Shown here piece after piece: positions 7,674-16,771 of a DNA stretch of 32,561 nt; position 1 is the stretch's first letter, and each line of letters opens with the position of its first letter. The notes below the pieces were generated by a model. The model made no database searches. It saw only the letters and a program-made list of their open reading frames with translations, and was not told the origin of the DNA. The position numbers and the translations under genes are program-made. The DNA is from DATCZB01 sp035513215 (GTDB taxonomy: Bacteria; Pseudomonadota; Gammaproteobacteria; Steroidobacterales; Rariloculaceae): assembly GCA_035513215.1 (NCBI GenBank), contig DATKCK010000030.1, positions 1 to 32,561 of the forward strand. Reading direction: 5' to 3'.

Positions 7674-8282
7674 ATGGCAGACGAACCGGCGCAAGCCAGA
7701 AACGATCAGCAGCCGCAAGCCGGCAACGACAGGCAGCTTATGCTGCAGAAAATCTACATCAAGGACATGTCCTTCGAGTCTCCCAAGGCGCCCGAGGTCT
7801 TCACGCTGCAACGCAAGGCCAACACCCAACTCAATATCGGCTCGGGCAATCGGCAAATCGACGGCAACCATTACGAAGTGACGCTGACGCTGACGATCGA
7901 GTCCAAGGACGGTGACCAGACCCTGTTTCTGATCGAAATCGTGCAGGCCGGCGTTTTTACGATCAGCGGCTACACCGACCAGGAACGCGCCGCGCTGATC
8001 GGCAGCTTTTGTCCCGGCACGCTGTATCCGTTCGCGCGCGAGGCCGTGGCAGAGATTGCGTCGAAGGGCGGCTTCCCGCAGCTGTTGCTGCAGCCGATCA
8101 ACTTCGATGCTCTCTACGCACAGGCGCTCCAGCAGCGCCAGGCCGACGCCGGCGCCGGCCAGCCGCTTCAGGTCCAGATGCCGGGCTCGGCGCCGGCCGA
8201 CGCAGCGGCGGCCGGAATATCGACGGGCGGCGCCGGGACGTCGAGCGACGGAGGGGCGCCGGGCGGCGGAGAGACGCATTAA
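7674..8282 (+). CDS. secB: Protein-export chaperone SecB
   Basis: The 202-residue protein carries the SecB core: IYIKDMSFESPKAPEVF near residue 27, HYEVTLTLTIE, and FCPGTLYPFAREAV with FPQLLLQPINFDALY toward the end. SecB is a tetrameric cytosolic chaperone that keeps preproteins unfolded and hands them to SecA. It is about 45 residues longer than E. coli SecB. The extra part is mainly a disordered tail rich in Ala, Gly and Ser after residue 160. AGGAGAG lies upstream of ATG 7674. The TAA overlaps the unusual gpsA start. Confidence 0.95.
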   Translation: MADEPAQARNDQQPQAGNDRQLMLQKIYIKDMSFESPKAPEVFTLQRKANTQLNIGSGNRQIDGNHYEVTLTLTIESKDGDQTLFLIEIVQAGVFTISGYTDQERAALIGSFCPGTLYPFAREAVAEIASKGGFPQLLLQPINFDALYAQALQQRQADAGAGQPLQVQMPGSAPADAAAAGISTGGAGTSSDGGAPGGGETH

Positions 8283-9282
8283 GTCTGTCGACCGGATCGC
8301 GGTGATCGGCGCCGGCTCATGGGGCACGGCGCTTGCGATTCAGTTCAGCCGCTCGGGGCGCAAGACGACGCTCTGGGGCAGGGACGAGCAGGAGCTTCGG
8401 GCGATGGCCAGGTCACGCTCGAATCGCAAGTATCTCGAGGGCGTCGACTTTCCCGACCAGCTCGACGTCACGGACGACCTGACAACCGCGCTGGCCGCGG
8501 CGGATGACGTCGTCATCGCCGTTCCGAGCCAGGGTTTTCGCGAGACACTCGAGGCTATTGCCTCTACGGGTGTCGGGTTCGCCGGCCTTTGCTGGGCGAC
8601 GAAAGGCTTCGAGACCGCGACGGGCCTGCTGCCGCATCAGGTCGTCGCCGAGACGATGTCCGAGAACCTGCCGACGGCTGTGCTGTCGGGGCCGACCTTC
8701 GCCGCCGAGGTCGCGCGCGAGCTGCCGAGCGCAATGACAATCGCCTCCGCGACCGAGTCCTACGCGCATCGGCTTGCCGTGGCCATCACCACCGACACGT
8801 TTCGCGCCTATCTCTCCGACGATGTCATCGGCGTCGAGGTCGGCGGCGCAACCAAGAACATCTATGCGATAGGCGCCGGCCTTTCCGACGGACTCGGCTT
8901 CGGCGCCAACACGCGTATCGCCCTCCTGACACGCGGCCTGGCCGAGATGACACGGCTCGGGATCAAGCTCGGTGCGCGCAAGGAGACCTTCATGGGCCTC
9001 GCCGGCATGGGCGATCTCGTTCTGACATGCACCGACGATCAATCGCGCAACCGGCGCTTCGGGCTCGCGCTGGCCCGCGGCGTTCCGCAGAGCGAGGCGC
9101 GCGACGGGATCGGCCAGGTCGTCGAGGGCTATTACGCGGCGCGCGCCGTGCATGGCGTCGCCGCGCGAAAAGGCATCGACATGCCGATCGCCGAGCAGGT
9201 CTATCGCGTCCTCTACGAAGCCCTCGCTCCAGGCGACGCCGTCGCGGCTCTGATGACGCGCCCGATCATGCGCGAGCACTAA
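8278..9282 (+). CDS. gpsA: Glycerol-3-phosphate dehydrogenase [NAD(P)+] GpsA, ATT start
   Basis: GpsA reduces dihydroxyacetone phosphate to sn-glycerol 3-phosphate for phospholipid synthesis. The sequence shows the Rossmann motif IAVIGAGSWGTALA at the N-terminus, AVLSGPTFAAEVA in the middle, EVGGATKNIYAIGAG with the catalytic Lys, and GLAGMGDLVLTCT. It gives 334 residues. No ATG, GTG, TTG or CTG occurs in frame before the first beta strand. The best start is ATT at 8278, with a perfect GGAG six bases upstream (8268-8271), overlapping the secB TAA as ATTAA. The first GTG (8301) would delete the first beta strand. Confidence 0.93.
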   Translation: MKSVDRIAVIGAGSWGTALAIQFSRSGRKTTLWGRDEQELRAMARSRSNRKYLEGVDFPDQLDVTDDLTTALAAADDVVIAVPSQGFRETLEAIASTGVGFAGLCWATKGFETATGLLPHQVVAETMSENLPTAVLSGPTFAAEVARELPSAMTIASATESYAHRLAVAITTDTFRAYLSDDVIGVEVGGATKNIYAIGAGLSDGLGFGANTRIALLTRGLAEMTRLGIKLGARKETFMGLAGMGDLVLTCTDDQSRNRRFGLALARGVPQSEARDGIGQVVEGYYAARAVHGVAARKGIDMPIAEQVYRVLYEALAPGDAVAALMTRPIMREH

Positions 9283-9293
9283 TTGGCTCCACT

Positions 9294-9332
9294 AATTGGG
9301 TCAGACCCCATTCAGTTTCAGACCCCGCTTGG
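9294..9332. repeat. REP-like palindromic repeat, left copy
   Basis: TTGGGTCAGACCCCATTCAG, followed by a second partial TTTCAGACCCCGCTTGG, forms a small palindrome-based element (core GGGTCAGACCC). The same core appears on the other side of the thioredoxin-like gene. Just before it, ACTAATTGG is repeated at 9278-9286 and 9291-9299, the first copy spanning the gpsA stop. Confidence 0.7.
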
Positions 9333-9391
9333 TTTCCCCTTTGATGGGCCGCATTGGCATCCGGGCGCGCGAAGCGCAGAATGACCAGCCT

Positions 9392-9835
9392 ATGTTCCGT
9401 AAAATCCTCGGCGGCTCGCTCGCTTTCCTCCTGGTCCTCGTGGCTGTCGCCGGGCTGCTTTTCGTCGGCAATGCCGCACCGACCGTGACGCCGGTTTCCG
9501 CTGCGACGATGGGGGACAGCTCGAGGCCCTACGTCGTAAAGCTCCATGCCAGGTGGTGTCCCGTCTGCATGCTGACCAAGGCCGAATGGGCGCAAATCGA
9601 CACGACGTATGCCGATCGCGTGAAGCTCTTCGTATTCGACTCAACAAGCGATGCGACGATCGAAAGGAGCAGGATCGAGGCGGAGCGTATCGGCCTCGAC
9701 GGGCTGTGGGACCGGTACAGGGGTGCGAGCGGTGTGGTCCTCGTACTCGACGGCCGAACCAAGGAGGTCCTTGCCGAGCTCGCCGGGAGCCGCCCGTTCG
9801 CGGACTATCAAAGCGCCATCGACGCAGTTCTCTGA
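9392..9835 (+). CDS. Membrane-anchored thioredoxin-like protein
   Basis: The 147-residue protein has an N-terminal membrane or signal helix (about residues 5-27) and a thioredoxin fold with the redox motif WCPVC (Cys56, Cys59). It is probably periplasmic. The loop that normally holds the cis-proline (xPT before the strand) reads GASGVVLVLDG, so the cis-Pro seems absent. That is unusual and may change substrate contact. ATG 9392 begins directly before the hydrophobic helix. The gene sits between gpsA and trmL, where cysE lies in E. coli, and is flanked on both sides by related REP-like repeats. Confidence 0.75.
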   Translation: MFRKILGGSLAFLLVLVAVAGLLFVGNAAPTVTPVSAATMGDSSRPYVVKLHARWCPVCMLTKAEWAQIDTTYADRVKLFVFDSTSDATIERSRIEAERIGLDGLWDRYRGASGVVLVLDGRTKEVLAELAGSRPFADYQSAIDAVL

Positions 9836-9866
9836 CGAGTCTGGTCGCCCCCTTTTATGGGTTCGT

Positions 9867-9936
9867 TGAGACCCCGCTATCACATCGAGTCGTTTCGTGC
9901 AAAGGGGTCTCGTGAAAAGGGGTCTGACCCCACTCA
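9867..9936. repeat. REP-like palindromic repeat, right cluster
   Basis: Three related pieces occur: GAGACCCCGCT near 9868, AAGGGGTCT at 9902-9909, and AAAAGGGGTCTGACCCC at 9915-9931 followed by ACTCAG. The last matches the left copy (GGGTCWGACCCCAYTCAG). The stop codon of trmL (9934-9936) lies in the edge of this repeat. Confidence 0.75.
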
Positions 9937-10398
9937 GCTTCCGCCGGCGAAGCTCTGCTGGCGCCAGGCCTCGTAGAGCGTCACGGCGGCTGCGTTGGAG
10001 AGATTCAGGCTGCGATTGCCGGGGACGAGCGGGAGCCTGAGAAGGCGATCCGGCGGCAGGCTGTCGAGCACTGCCTGCGGCAACCCGCGCGTCTCGGGGC
10101 CGAGCAAGAAGGCGTCGCCTTTGACGAACGAGGCTTCGAAGAACGAGCGCCCGGCTCTCGTCGTCAGCGCGAAGACGCGGGACTCGCCCAGCGACCCGAG
10201 ACAGCTCTCGAGATCTTCGTGCTCGAAGACACGTGCAAGCTCGCGGTAGTCGAGCCCTGCGCGCCTGACCCTGGCCTCGTCGATGACGAAGCCGAGCGGA
10301 TGCACGAGGTGCAGGGTCGCGCCGACATTGGCGCAGAGTCTGATGACGTTGCCCGTGTTCGGCGGGATTTCCGGTTGATAGAGGATCAGTTGGAACAC
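9934..10398 (-). CDS. trmL: tRNA (cytidine/uridine-2'-O-)-methyltransferase TrmL
   Basis: The 154-residue SPOUT-class enzyme methylates the wobble ribose of tRNA-Leu isoacceptors. Signatures are LYQPEIPPNTGNVIRLCAN at the N-terminus, FLLGPETRGLP in the middle, and RLPLVPGNRSLNLSNAAAV at the C-terminus, which form the knot that binds SAM. The start is GTG at 10398 (VFQLILYQPEI), since no ATG is close. Twelve bases separate it from the divergent dihydroorotate dehydrogenase start. The last codons run into a REP-like repeat. trmL also neighbours gpsA/secB in E. coli, but here it points the other way. Confidence 0.93.
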   Translation of the reverse strand: MFQLILYQPEIPPNTGNVIRLCANVGATLHLVHPLGFVIDEARVRRAGLDYRELARVFEHEDLESCLGSLGESRVFALTTRAGRSFFEASFVKGDAFLLGPETRGLPQAVLDSLPPDRLLRLPLVPGNRSLNLSNAAAVTLYEAWRQQSFAGGS

Positions 10399-10410
10399 GA
10401 TAATCGCCCC

Positions 10411-11373
10411 GTGGATTCGAACGTCGACCTGCCCGTCAGCTTCTGCGGTCTCACGCTCAGGTCTCCGGTCGTTCTCCTGTCCGGCTGCGTCGGCTTCGGC
10501 GAAGAATATACCCGCGTCAAAGGGTTCAGTAACCGCGACGTCGGGGCCATCGTGCTCAAGGGCACGACGCTCAAGGCGCGTCTCGGCAACGAGCCCCATC
10601 GCATCTGGGAAACGCCGGCCGGCATGCTGAACGCGATCGGCCTGCAGAACCCCGGCGCACGCGCCGTCGTCGACGACATTCTTCCGCGTCTCGATTTCTC
10701 CGAGACGAAGTTCTTCGCGAACGTCTCGGGATCGACCGTCGAGGAGTATGTCGAGGTCACGCGCATCTTCGACCAGTCTCCGATCGACGCGATCGAGATC
10801 AACATCTCCTGCCCGAACGTCAAGGAGGGCGGCGTTGCTTTCGGCAACTACCCGGACATGTCGGCCGAGGTCGTCGCCGCCTGCCGGGCCGTGACGACGA
10901 AGCCGCTTATAACGAAACTCTCCCCGAACCAGACCGACATTGCCGCCAACGCCCGCGCCTGCATCGACGCTGGCACGGACGCTCTCGCCGTCATCAACAC
11001 GCTGATGGGCATGGCGATCGACGTCGACGAGCGCAAGCCGATCATCGGCAACGTTCAGGGCGGCCTTTCGGGACCCGCGATTCGCCCCATTGCGCTGCTC
11101 AAGGTGTATCAAGCCTACGCCGAGGCGGCCCGAGACGACATCCCGATCATCGGGCAGGGCGGAATCGAGACGGCGAACGATGCGCTCGAGTTCATCCTCG
11201 CGGGCTCGACGGCCGTCGGCGTCGGCACCGCGCTCTTCTACGACCCGCTCGTCGTCAAGAAGCTCAATTCCGGCATCGCCGCCTATCTCGACCGCGAGGG
11301 ATTCGACTCCGTCGCCGACCTCGTCGGCGCCCTCGACACGGGCGAAGTCCCCGACAAAGCCGTCAGCGGCTAA
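10411..11373 (+). CDS. pyrD: Dihydroorotate dehydrogenase, class 1B catalytic type
   Basis: The 320-residue FMN protein oxidises dihydroorotate to orotate in pyrimidine synthesis. The active-site loop INISCPNVKEGGVAFG carries Cys134 as the catalytic base, typical of soluble class 1 enzymes. The membrane-bound class 2 enzyme usual in gammaproteobacteria uses Ser. FMN-binding elements include QGGLSGPAIRP and IIGQGGIETANDALEF. The start is uncertain. GTG 10411 is preferred, but TTG 10390 has GAGGA four bases upstream and would add seven residues, overlapping trmL. No pyrK electron-transfer partner is present in the window. Its 3' end converges on the GTPase gene with six bases between. Confidence 0.83.
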   Translation: MDSNVDLPVSFCGLTLRSPVVLLSGCVGFGEEYTRVKGFSNRDVGAIVLKGTTLKARLGNEPHRIWETPAGMLNAIGLQNPGARAVVDDILPRLDFSETKFFANVSGSTVEEYVEVTRIFDQSPIDAIEINISCPNVKEGGVAFGNYPDMSAEVVAACRAVTTKPLITKLSPNQTDIAANARACIDAGTDALAVINTLMGMAIDVDERKPIIGNVQGGLSGPAIRPIALLKVYQAYAEAARDDIPIIGQGGIETANDALEFILAGSTAVGVGTALFYDPLVVKKLNSGIAAYLDREGFDSVADLVGALDTGEVPDKAVSG

Positions 11374-11379
11374 CGTCGT

Positions 11380-12423
11380 CTACCGCATGTGCAATTCGAC
11401 GATGTCCCCGTCCGCCACAAGATGCTCCGGCCCGACCTGCTGCCCGTCATAGACCCGCTTCCCCCAGGCCCGGGCGTACCGCAACGCCCCCGCGATATCA
11501 CGGTGCACGAGCTGGGCCACATCGAGCACCGTCGCGCCGCGGCGCACCGTGAACGGCTTGTCCTGCTCGGGCGGCTTGCCGGGCATCTTGGTATAGACAC
11601 GGACGATCCCGAGATGCTCGAACAGAAACTCGGCGATGCCATCGAGTGCTTCGCCCGTTTCCGCCGATACCACGAGCCGCGGAAAACCGACACCGGCCAG
11701 CTCGGCGAGCGCCTCTAGGTCCTCGGGGCCAGCCGCGAGATCCGACTTGTTCGCGATGAGCAGCGCCGGCAGGCGGATACGGAACGGATCATCTTCGCGG
11801 TCCTCGCCGTCTTCACCTTCGTCCGCGCTCGGCCTGGCGATTTCGCCGGCCGGCCACTGCGCCGTCAGCGTTACCTTTTTCTGCTTGAGCTTCTCGAGCA
11901 CGAGGCTGATCGCCTCGGGCGATGCCGGATCGGAGAGATCGACGACGAGCAGCGCGGCATCGGCCGGTTGCAGTGCCGTCTGAATCCATGGCGCGACGTA
12001 GTCTTCCGAAATCGCCGGAAGGTCGATGAGCTGAAAATTGATATCGGCATAAGGGAGCATGCCGGCCAAAGGTTCCTGCGTCGAATGGGGATAGGGACTG
12101 ACCTGCGCCCGCGACCCCGTGAGCTTCGTGTGCAGGCTCGACTTGCCGCCGTTCGGCGGGCCGAGAAGCGCAACCTGGGCCGCCCCTTCGGGGCGGATCG
12201 AATGCACCGGGCCCGACCGCTTGCCACCCTTCTTCGGGCCCGACAGCTCCTCGGTCAGCGCCTTGATGCGGCTCTTGATGTCTGCCTGGAGGTGCTCCGT
12301 GCCCTTGTGCTTGGGGATTGCCCTCAGCATTTCCTTGAGACAATCCAGCCGTTCGCGCTCATCGCTCGCTGCGCGGTATGCCTGCTCGGCCTTCTTGTAT
12401 TCGGGACTCAGGTTGGCTGGCAT
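11380..12423 (-). CDS. DRG/Obg-like GTPase with TGS domain
   Basis: The 347-residue protein resembles developmentally regulated GTP-binding (DRG) proteins. A helical N-terminus (1-75) precedes the G domain, with P-loop GPPNGGKS (88-95) and G4 NKSD (225-228). A C-terminal TGS domain (about 285-347) contains PFTVRRGATVLDVA. The G3 motif, normally DxxG, reads DLPA (134-137), so the switch II glycine is missing. An acidic insert (EGEDGEDREDD, 202-212) precedes G4. Family members bind ribosomes or nascent-chain factors, and the role of bacterial copies is largely unknown. ATG 12423 is divergent from lpxA. Confidence 0.83.
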   Translation of the reverse strand: MPANLSPEYKKAEQAYRAASDERERLDCLKEMLRAIPKHKGTEHLQADIKSRIKALTEELSGPKKGGKRSGPVHSIRPEGAAQVALLGPPNGGKSSLHTKLTGSRAQVSPYPHSTQEPLAGMLPYADINFQLIDLPAISEDYVAPWIQTALQPADAALLVVDLSDPASPEAISLVLEKLKQKKVTLTAQWPAGEIARPSADEGEDGEDREDDPFRIRLPALLIANKSDLAAGPEDLEALAELAGVGFPRLVVSAETGEALDGIAEFLFEHLGIVRVYTKMPGKPPEQDKPFTVRRGATVLDVAQLVHRDIAGALRYARAWGKRVYDGQQVGPEHLVADGDIVELHMR

Positions 12424-12491
12424 TGCGCCTGCGATTATGCACGAGCGTTCAGCCGACCGCCGCCGGCTGCTGGCCGAGCCGACGCGCGCTC

Positions 12492-12500
12492 TGGTTTAAT
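12492..12500 (+). promoter_or_regulatory. Extended -10 element upstream of lpxA
   Basis: TGGTTTAAT matches TGn plus a -10 hexamer (TTTAAT, 5 of 6) 33 bases before the lpxA GTG in the divergent gap. No clear -35 is visible. Confidence 0.4.
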
Positions 12501-12532
12501 GCGCGCAGTTGCTGTCACAACGAGAGTTCTGC

Positions 12533-13318
12533 GTGGGTATTCACGCCACCGCGATCGTATCGGCGGATGCCGACATCGCATCGACGGCCGAGATAGGGCC
12601 CTTCTGCGTCATCGAAGGCCGCGTGAGCATCGGTGCTGACACCGTCGTCGAGTCGCATGCGCGCATCGGCAGCGTCTACGGCCAGGTCACGATCGGCGAG
12701 AAGAATCTCGTCCAGTGCGGCGCCGTGCTCGGCGGGCCGGCGCAGGATTACAGCTACGGCGACGGAAAGACGGAGCTCGTCATTGGCAACGGGAACCGCA
12801 TCGGCGAATACGTCAGCATCAGCCTCGGGACCGTCAAGGGCGGCGGCACGACGCGAATCGGCGACAACAATTTCATCATGGCCTTCGCGCACCTGGGTCA
12901 CGATTGCCAGGTGGCCGATCACGTCGTGATCACGAACGGCACGCAGCTCGCCGGGCACGTCACGGTCGAGCATCATGCGCTTCTGAGCGGGCTCGTCGGC
13001 GTCACGCAATTCGTTCGCATCGGCGCCTACAGCTTTCTCGTCGGGGGCGCGTTCGCGAACAAGGACATCCTGCCGTATACGATCGCCGAGGGTCACTGGG
13101 CGACCCCGAAGGCCGTCAATCGTGTCGGACTCAAGCGCGCGGGCTTCAACCTCGCCCAGAGAAAGAACATCGAGAAGGCCATTCGCATCGCGCTCGAGCG
13201 AAAGACGACGATCGAAGACGTCGCTAACCGCATCCGCTCGGAGTGCGAGCAGGACGAGCCGATCGCTCATCTGCTCGCGTTCATCGCCGGCTCCGAGCGC
13301 GGAGTGGCACGCGCGTGA
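12533..13318 (+). CDS. lpxA: UDP-GlcNAc acyltransferase LpxA, atypical
   Basis: LpxA adds the first 3-hydroxyacyl chain in lipid A synthesis. The 261 residues form hexapeptide repeats of a left-handed beta helix, ending in a helical C-terminus. The catalytic His is present in AHLGHDC (His123, matching E. coli His125), as is His142 (His144). The residue matching His160 is Thr158 (GVTQF), and the HRGT segment reads SLGT (97-100), so the nucleotide-sugar pocket differs. Gly171 seems to match the acyl-length ruler Gly173. The start is GTG 12533, giving VGIHATAIV. The stop overlaps the gnnA-like start as GTGA. Confidence 0.88.
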   Translation: MGIHATAIVSADADIASTAEIGPFCVIEGRVSIGADTVVESHARIGSVYGQVTIGEKNLVQCGAVLGGPAQDYSYGDGKTELVIGNGNRIGEYVSISLGTVKGGGTTRIGDNNFIMAFAHLGHDCQVADHVVITNGTQLAGHVTVEHHALLSGLVGVTQFVRIGAYSFLVGGAFANKDILPYTIAEGHWATPKAVNRVGLKRAGFNLAQRKNIEKAIRIALERKTTIEDVANRIRSECEQDEPIAHLLAFIAGSERGVARA

Positions 13319-14271
13319 GCCGGATACGCGTCGGCGTGGTCGGTGTCGGGTACCTCGGCCGCTATCACGCGCAGAAGTACGCGCGTGCCGCGGATGCCGA
13401 GCTCGTCGGCGTCTGCGACCTCAACGAGACCGCGGGCCGCACGGTCGCGCAGGAGACCGGCACGAAGTTCTTTGCCGACTACCACGAGCTGGCGAAAGCT
13501 GTCGATGCCGTCAGCATCGCGGCGAGCACGCCGGCCCATCACGCGCTCAGCAAGCATTTCCTCGAGCACGGCATCCACGTGCTCGTCGAGAAACCGATGA
13601 CCGTCACGAGCACCGAAGCGGCCGAGCTCACGGCGCTCGCCGAGACGCGCGGACTCAAGCTTCAGGTCGGGCACATCGAGCGCTTCAATCCGGCGCTGCT
13701 GGCCGCCCGCGAGGGACTCGACCGCCCGAGCTTCATCGAATGCCACCGCCTCGCGCCCTTCACCCAGCGCGGCGCCGACGTCAACGTCGTGCTCGATCTC
13801 ATGATCCACGACCTCGACGTCATCCTCTCTCTCGTCGACGACACGCCGGCGCGCGTCTCGGCCGTCGGCATCGCCGCGCTGACGGAGACCGTCGACGTCG
13901 CCAACGCGCGGATCGAGTTCGCCTGCGGCGCCATCGCAAACGTCACGGCCTCGCGCGCATCGACGCGCTCCGAGCGCAAGTTCCGCGTCTGGCAGGACCA
14001 GCAATACGTCTCGATCGACTTCGGCCGCGGCATCGTGCAAAAAGTCCGCAGCCGCGGCACCTGGGAAGAGGGCGAGTCTCCCCTCGACCAGGAGTCCTGG
14101 AACCTCGAGAAAGGCGATGCCCTCGCCGCCGAGATCGACTCCTTCCTGGCCGCGATCCGAACGGGCGGGGACTGCGTCGTCACCGGCCGCGACGGCCAGG
14201 CAGCGCTGGAGCTCGCCGAGTTGATCCTCTCGGACATCGAGGCTCGCCGTCAGCGCGCAAAGGCCGTGTGA
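13315..14271 (+). CDS. gnnA: Gfo/Idh/MocA oxidoreductase, GnnA-like (UDP-GlcNAc 3-dehydrogenase)
   Basis: The 318-residue NAD-dependent oxidoreductase has a Rossmann motif GVGYLG (10-15), then EKP (92-94) with the conserved Lys, then GHIERFNPA and VVLDLMIHDLDVILSLV. In Acidithiobacillus ferrooxidans, GnnA lies next to lpxA and oxidises C3 of UDP-GlcNAc. GnnB then aminates it so that LpxA can form an amide bond. The overlap with lpxA (GTGA) and the sequence pattern support the same role. No aminotransferase gnnB and no lpxB lie in this window, so the pathway assignment is inference. It ends 15 bases from the convergent ntrC stop. Confidence 0.75.
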   Translation: MSRIRVGVVGVGYLGRYHAQKYARAADAELVGVCDLNETAGRTVAQETGTKFFADYHELAKAVDAVSIAASTPAHHALSKHFLEHGIHVLVEKPMTVTSTEAAELTALAETRGLKLQVGHIERFNPALLAAREGLDRPSFIECHRLAPFTQRGADVNVVLDLMIHDLDVILSLVDDTPARVSAVGIAALTETVDVANARIEFACGAIANVTASRASTRSERKFRVWQDQQYVSIDFGRGIVQKVRSRGTWEEGESPLDQESWNLEKGDALAAEIDSFLAAIRTGGDCVVTGRDGQAALELAELILSDIEARRQRAKAV

Positions 14272-14286
14272 GCACGACCGCTCCCG

Positions 14287-15689
<1,403 letters not shown>

Positions 15690-15690
<1 letters not shown>

Positions 15691-16727
15691 CAGTCGCGAC
15701 CCCCGGCGTCGCGGCCCGGCAGCGCGACCGGCAGATGGATCCGAAAGACGGTCTGCCCGGGCCGGCTGTCGAACTCGAGCAATCCGCCGTTGCCGCTGAC
15801 GAGCTCCTGGGCGATCGTCAGGCCGATCCCGGACCCGTCGGGCTTGCTCGTCACGAGCGGGAAAAAGACATTTTCCTGCAAGTCCTCGGGAACGCCTGGC
15901 CCGGAGTCCTCGATCTCTATCGAGTCGACGAGACGATGCTGGCGGCCGCCGATGACGACATTCGTCAGGACTCGCGTGCGGATCACGATTCGACCGGCGG
16001 CGCCGACCGCCTGAAGCGCGTTGCGGGCGACGTTCAACAGGGCCTGCACGAGCTGGTCCCGATCGACTCTGACCGGCGGCAGGCTCGGATCGTAATCGCG
16101 AACGAGCTCGATCCCTTCGGGCGCCTCGGCTTCGATCAGCTCGGCGATGCGCTCGGTCAGCTGATGCGGGTTCAGGTCTTCCTCGCGCCGGGCGCCACCG
16201 ACACGCAGCACCCGGTCGACGAGCGCGGCCAGCCGGTCGGCCTCGGCGATGATGATGTCCGTGTACTTTCTGAGCTCGCCGCTACCGAGCTTGCGCTCGA
16301 GGAGCTGCGCGGCACCGCGCATTCCGCCGAGCGGGTTTTTCACTTCGTGAGCGAGCTGGCGAACGATCTGCCGGGAAACGCGCTGCCCCGCGGCTAGCTG
16401 GCTTTCGCGCATGATCTTTCTTTCCCGCGCCTGGTCGTGCAGCTCGAGCAGGACACCGCGATCGAGCGGCGCCGCGCGGCAGTCGAGGCTGAGCTCACGG
16501 CCGGCCGCGCGCACCTTGAGCGCCCGCAGCCCGATCGTCAGCCCCTGCTTCATCGTCCGCTCGCAAAGCTCGATGAGCTCGTCCGACCTCGCAACGACGT
16601 CGGCGAGACCGTGTCCGATTGCCTGGCGCTCGCTGAGGCCGAAAAGGTCCTGCGCGGCGAGGTTGAAATAGGTGACGACGAGATGCTCGTCGAGCGCGAT
16701 GACGGCGATGCCGAGGCCGCCGAGGAT
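15690..16727 (-). CDS. ntrB: Nitrogen sensor kinase/phosphatase NtrB, no canonical start
   Basis: This histidine kinase controls NtrC and is itself controlled by PII. A PAS domain (from ADKILGGLGIAVIALDEHLVV) precedes the H-box QLAHEVKNPLGG and an HATPase domain with DQLVQALLNVARNALQA, DSGPGVP and SGIGLTIAQ. No ATG, GTG, TTG or CTG exists in frame between the preceding stop and deep inside the PAS domain. The coordinates use an ATC codon at 16727 as a placeholder, giving 345 residues. Homology suggests initiation slightly upstream. A G7 run at the end of the previous gene could allow a frameshift into this frame, but the preceding protein is exported, which makes a fusion odd. Confidence 0.85.
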
Positions 16728-16771
16728 CTTGTCGGCGCTCGGTGGACGCGAGGCGCCTTTCGAGCGGGAGC

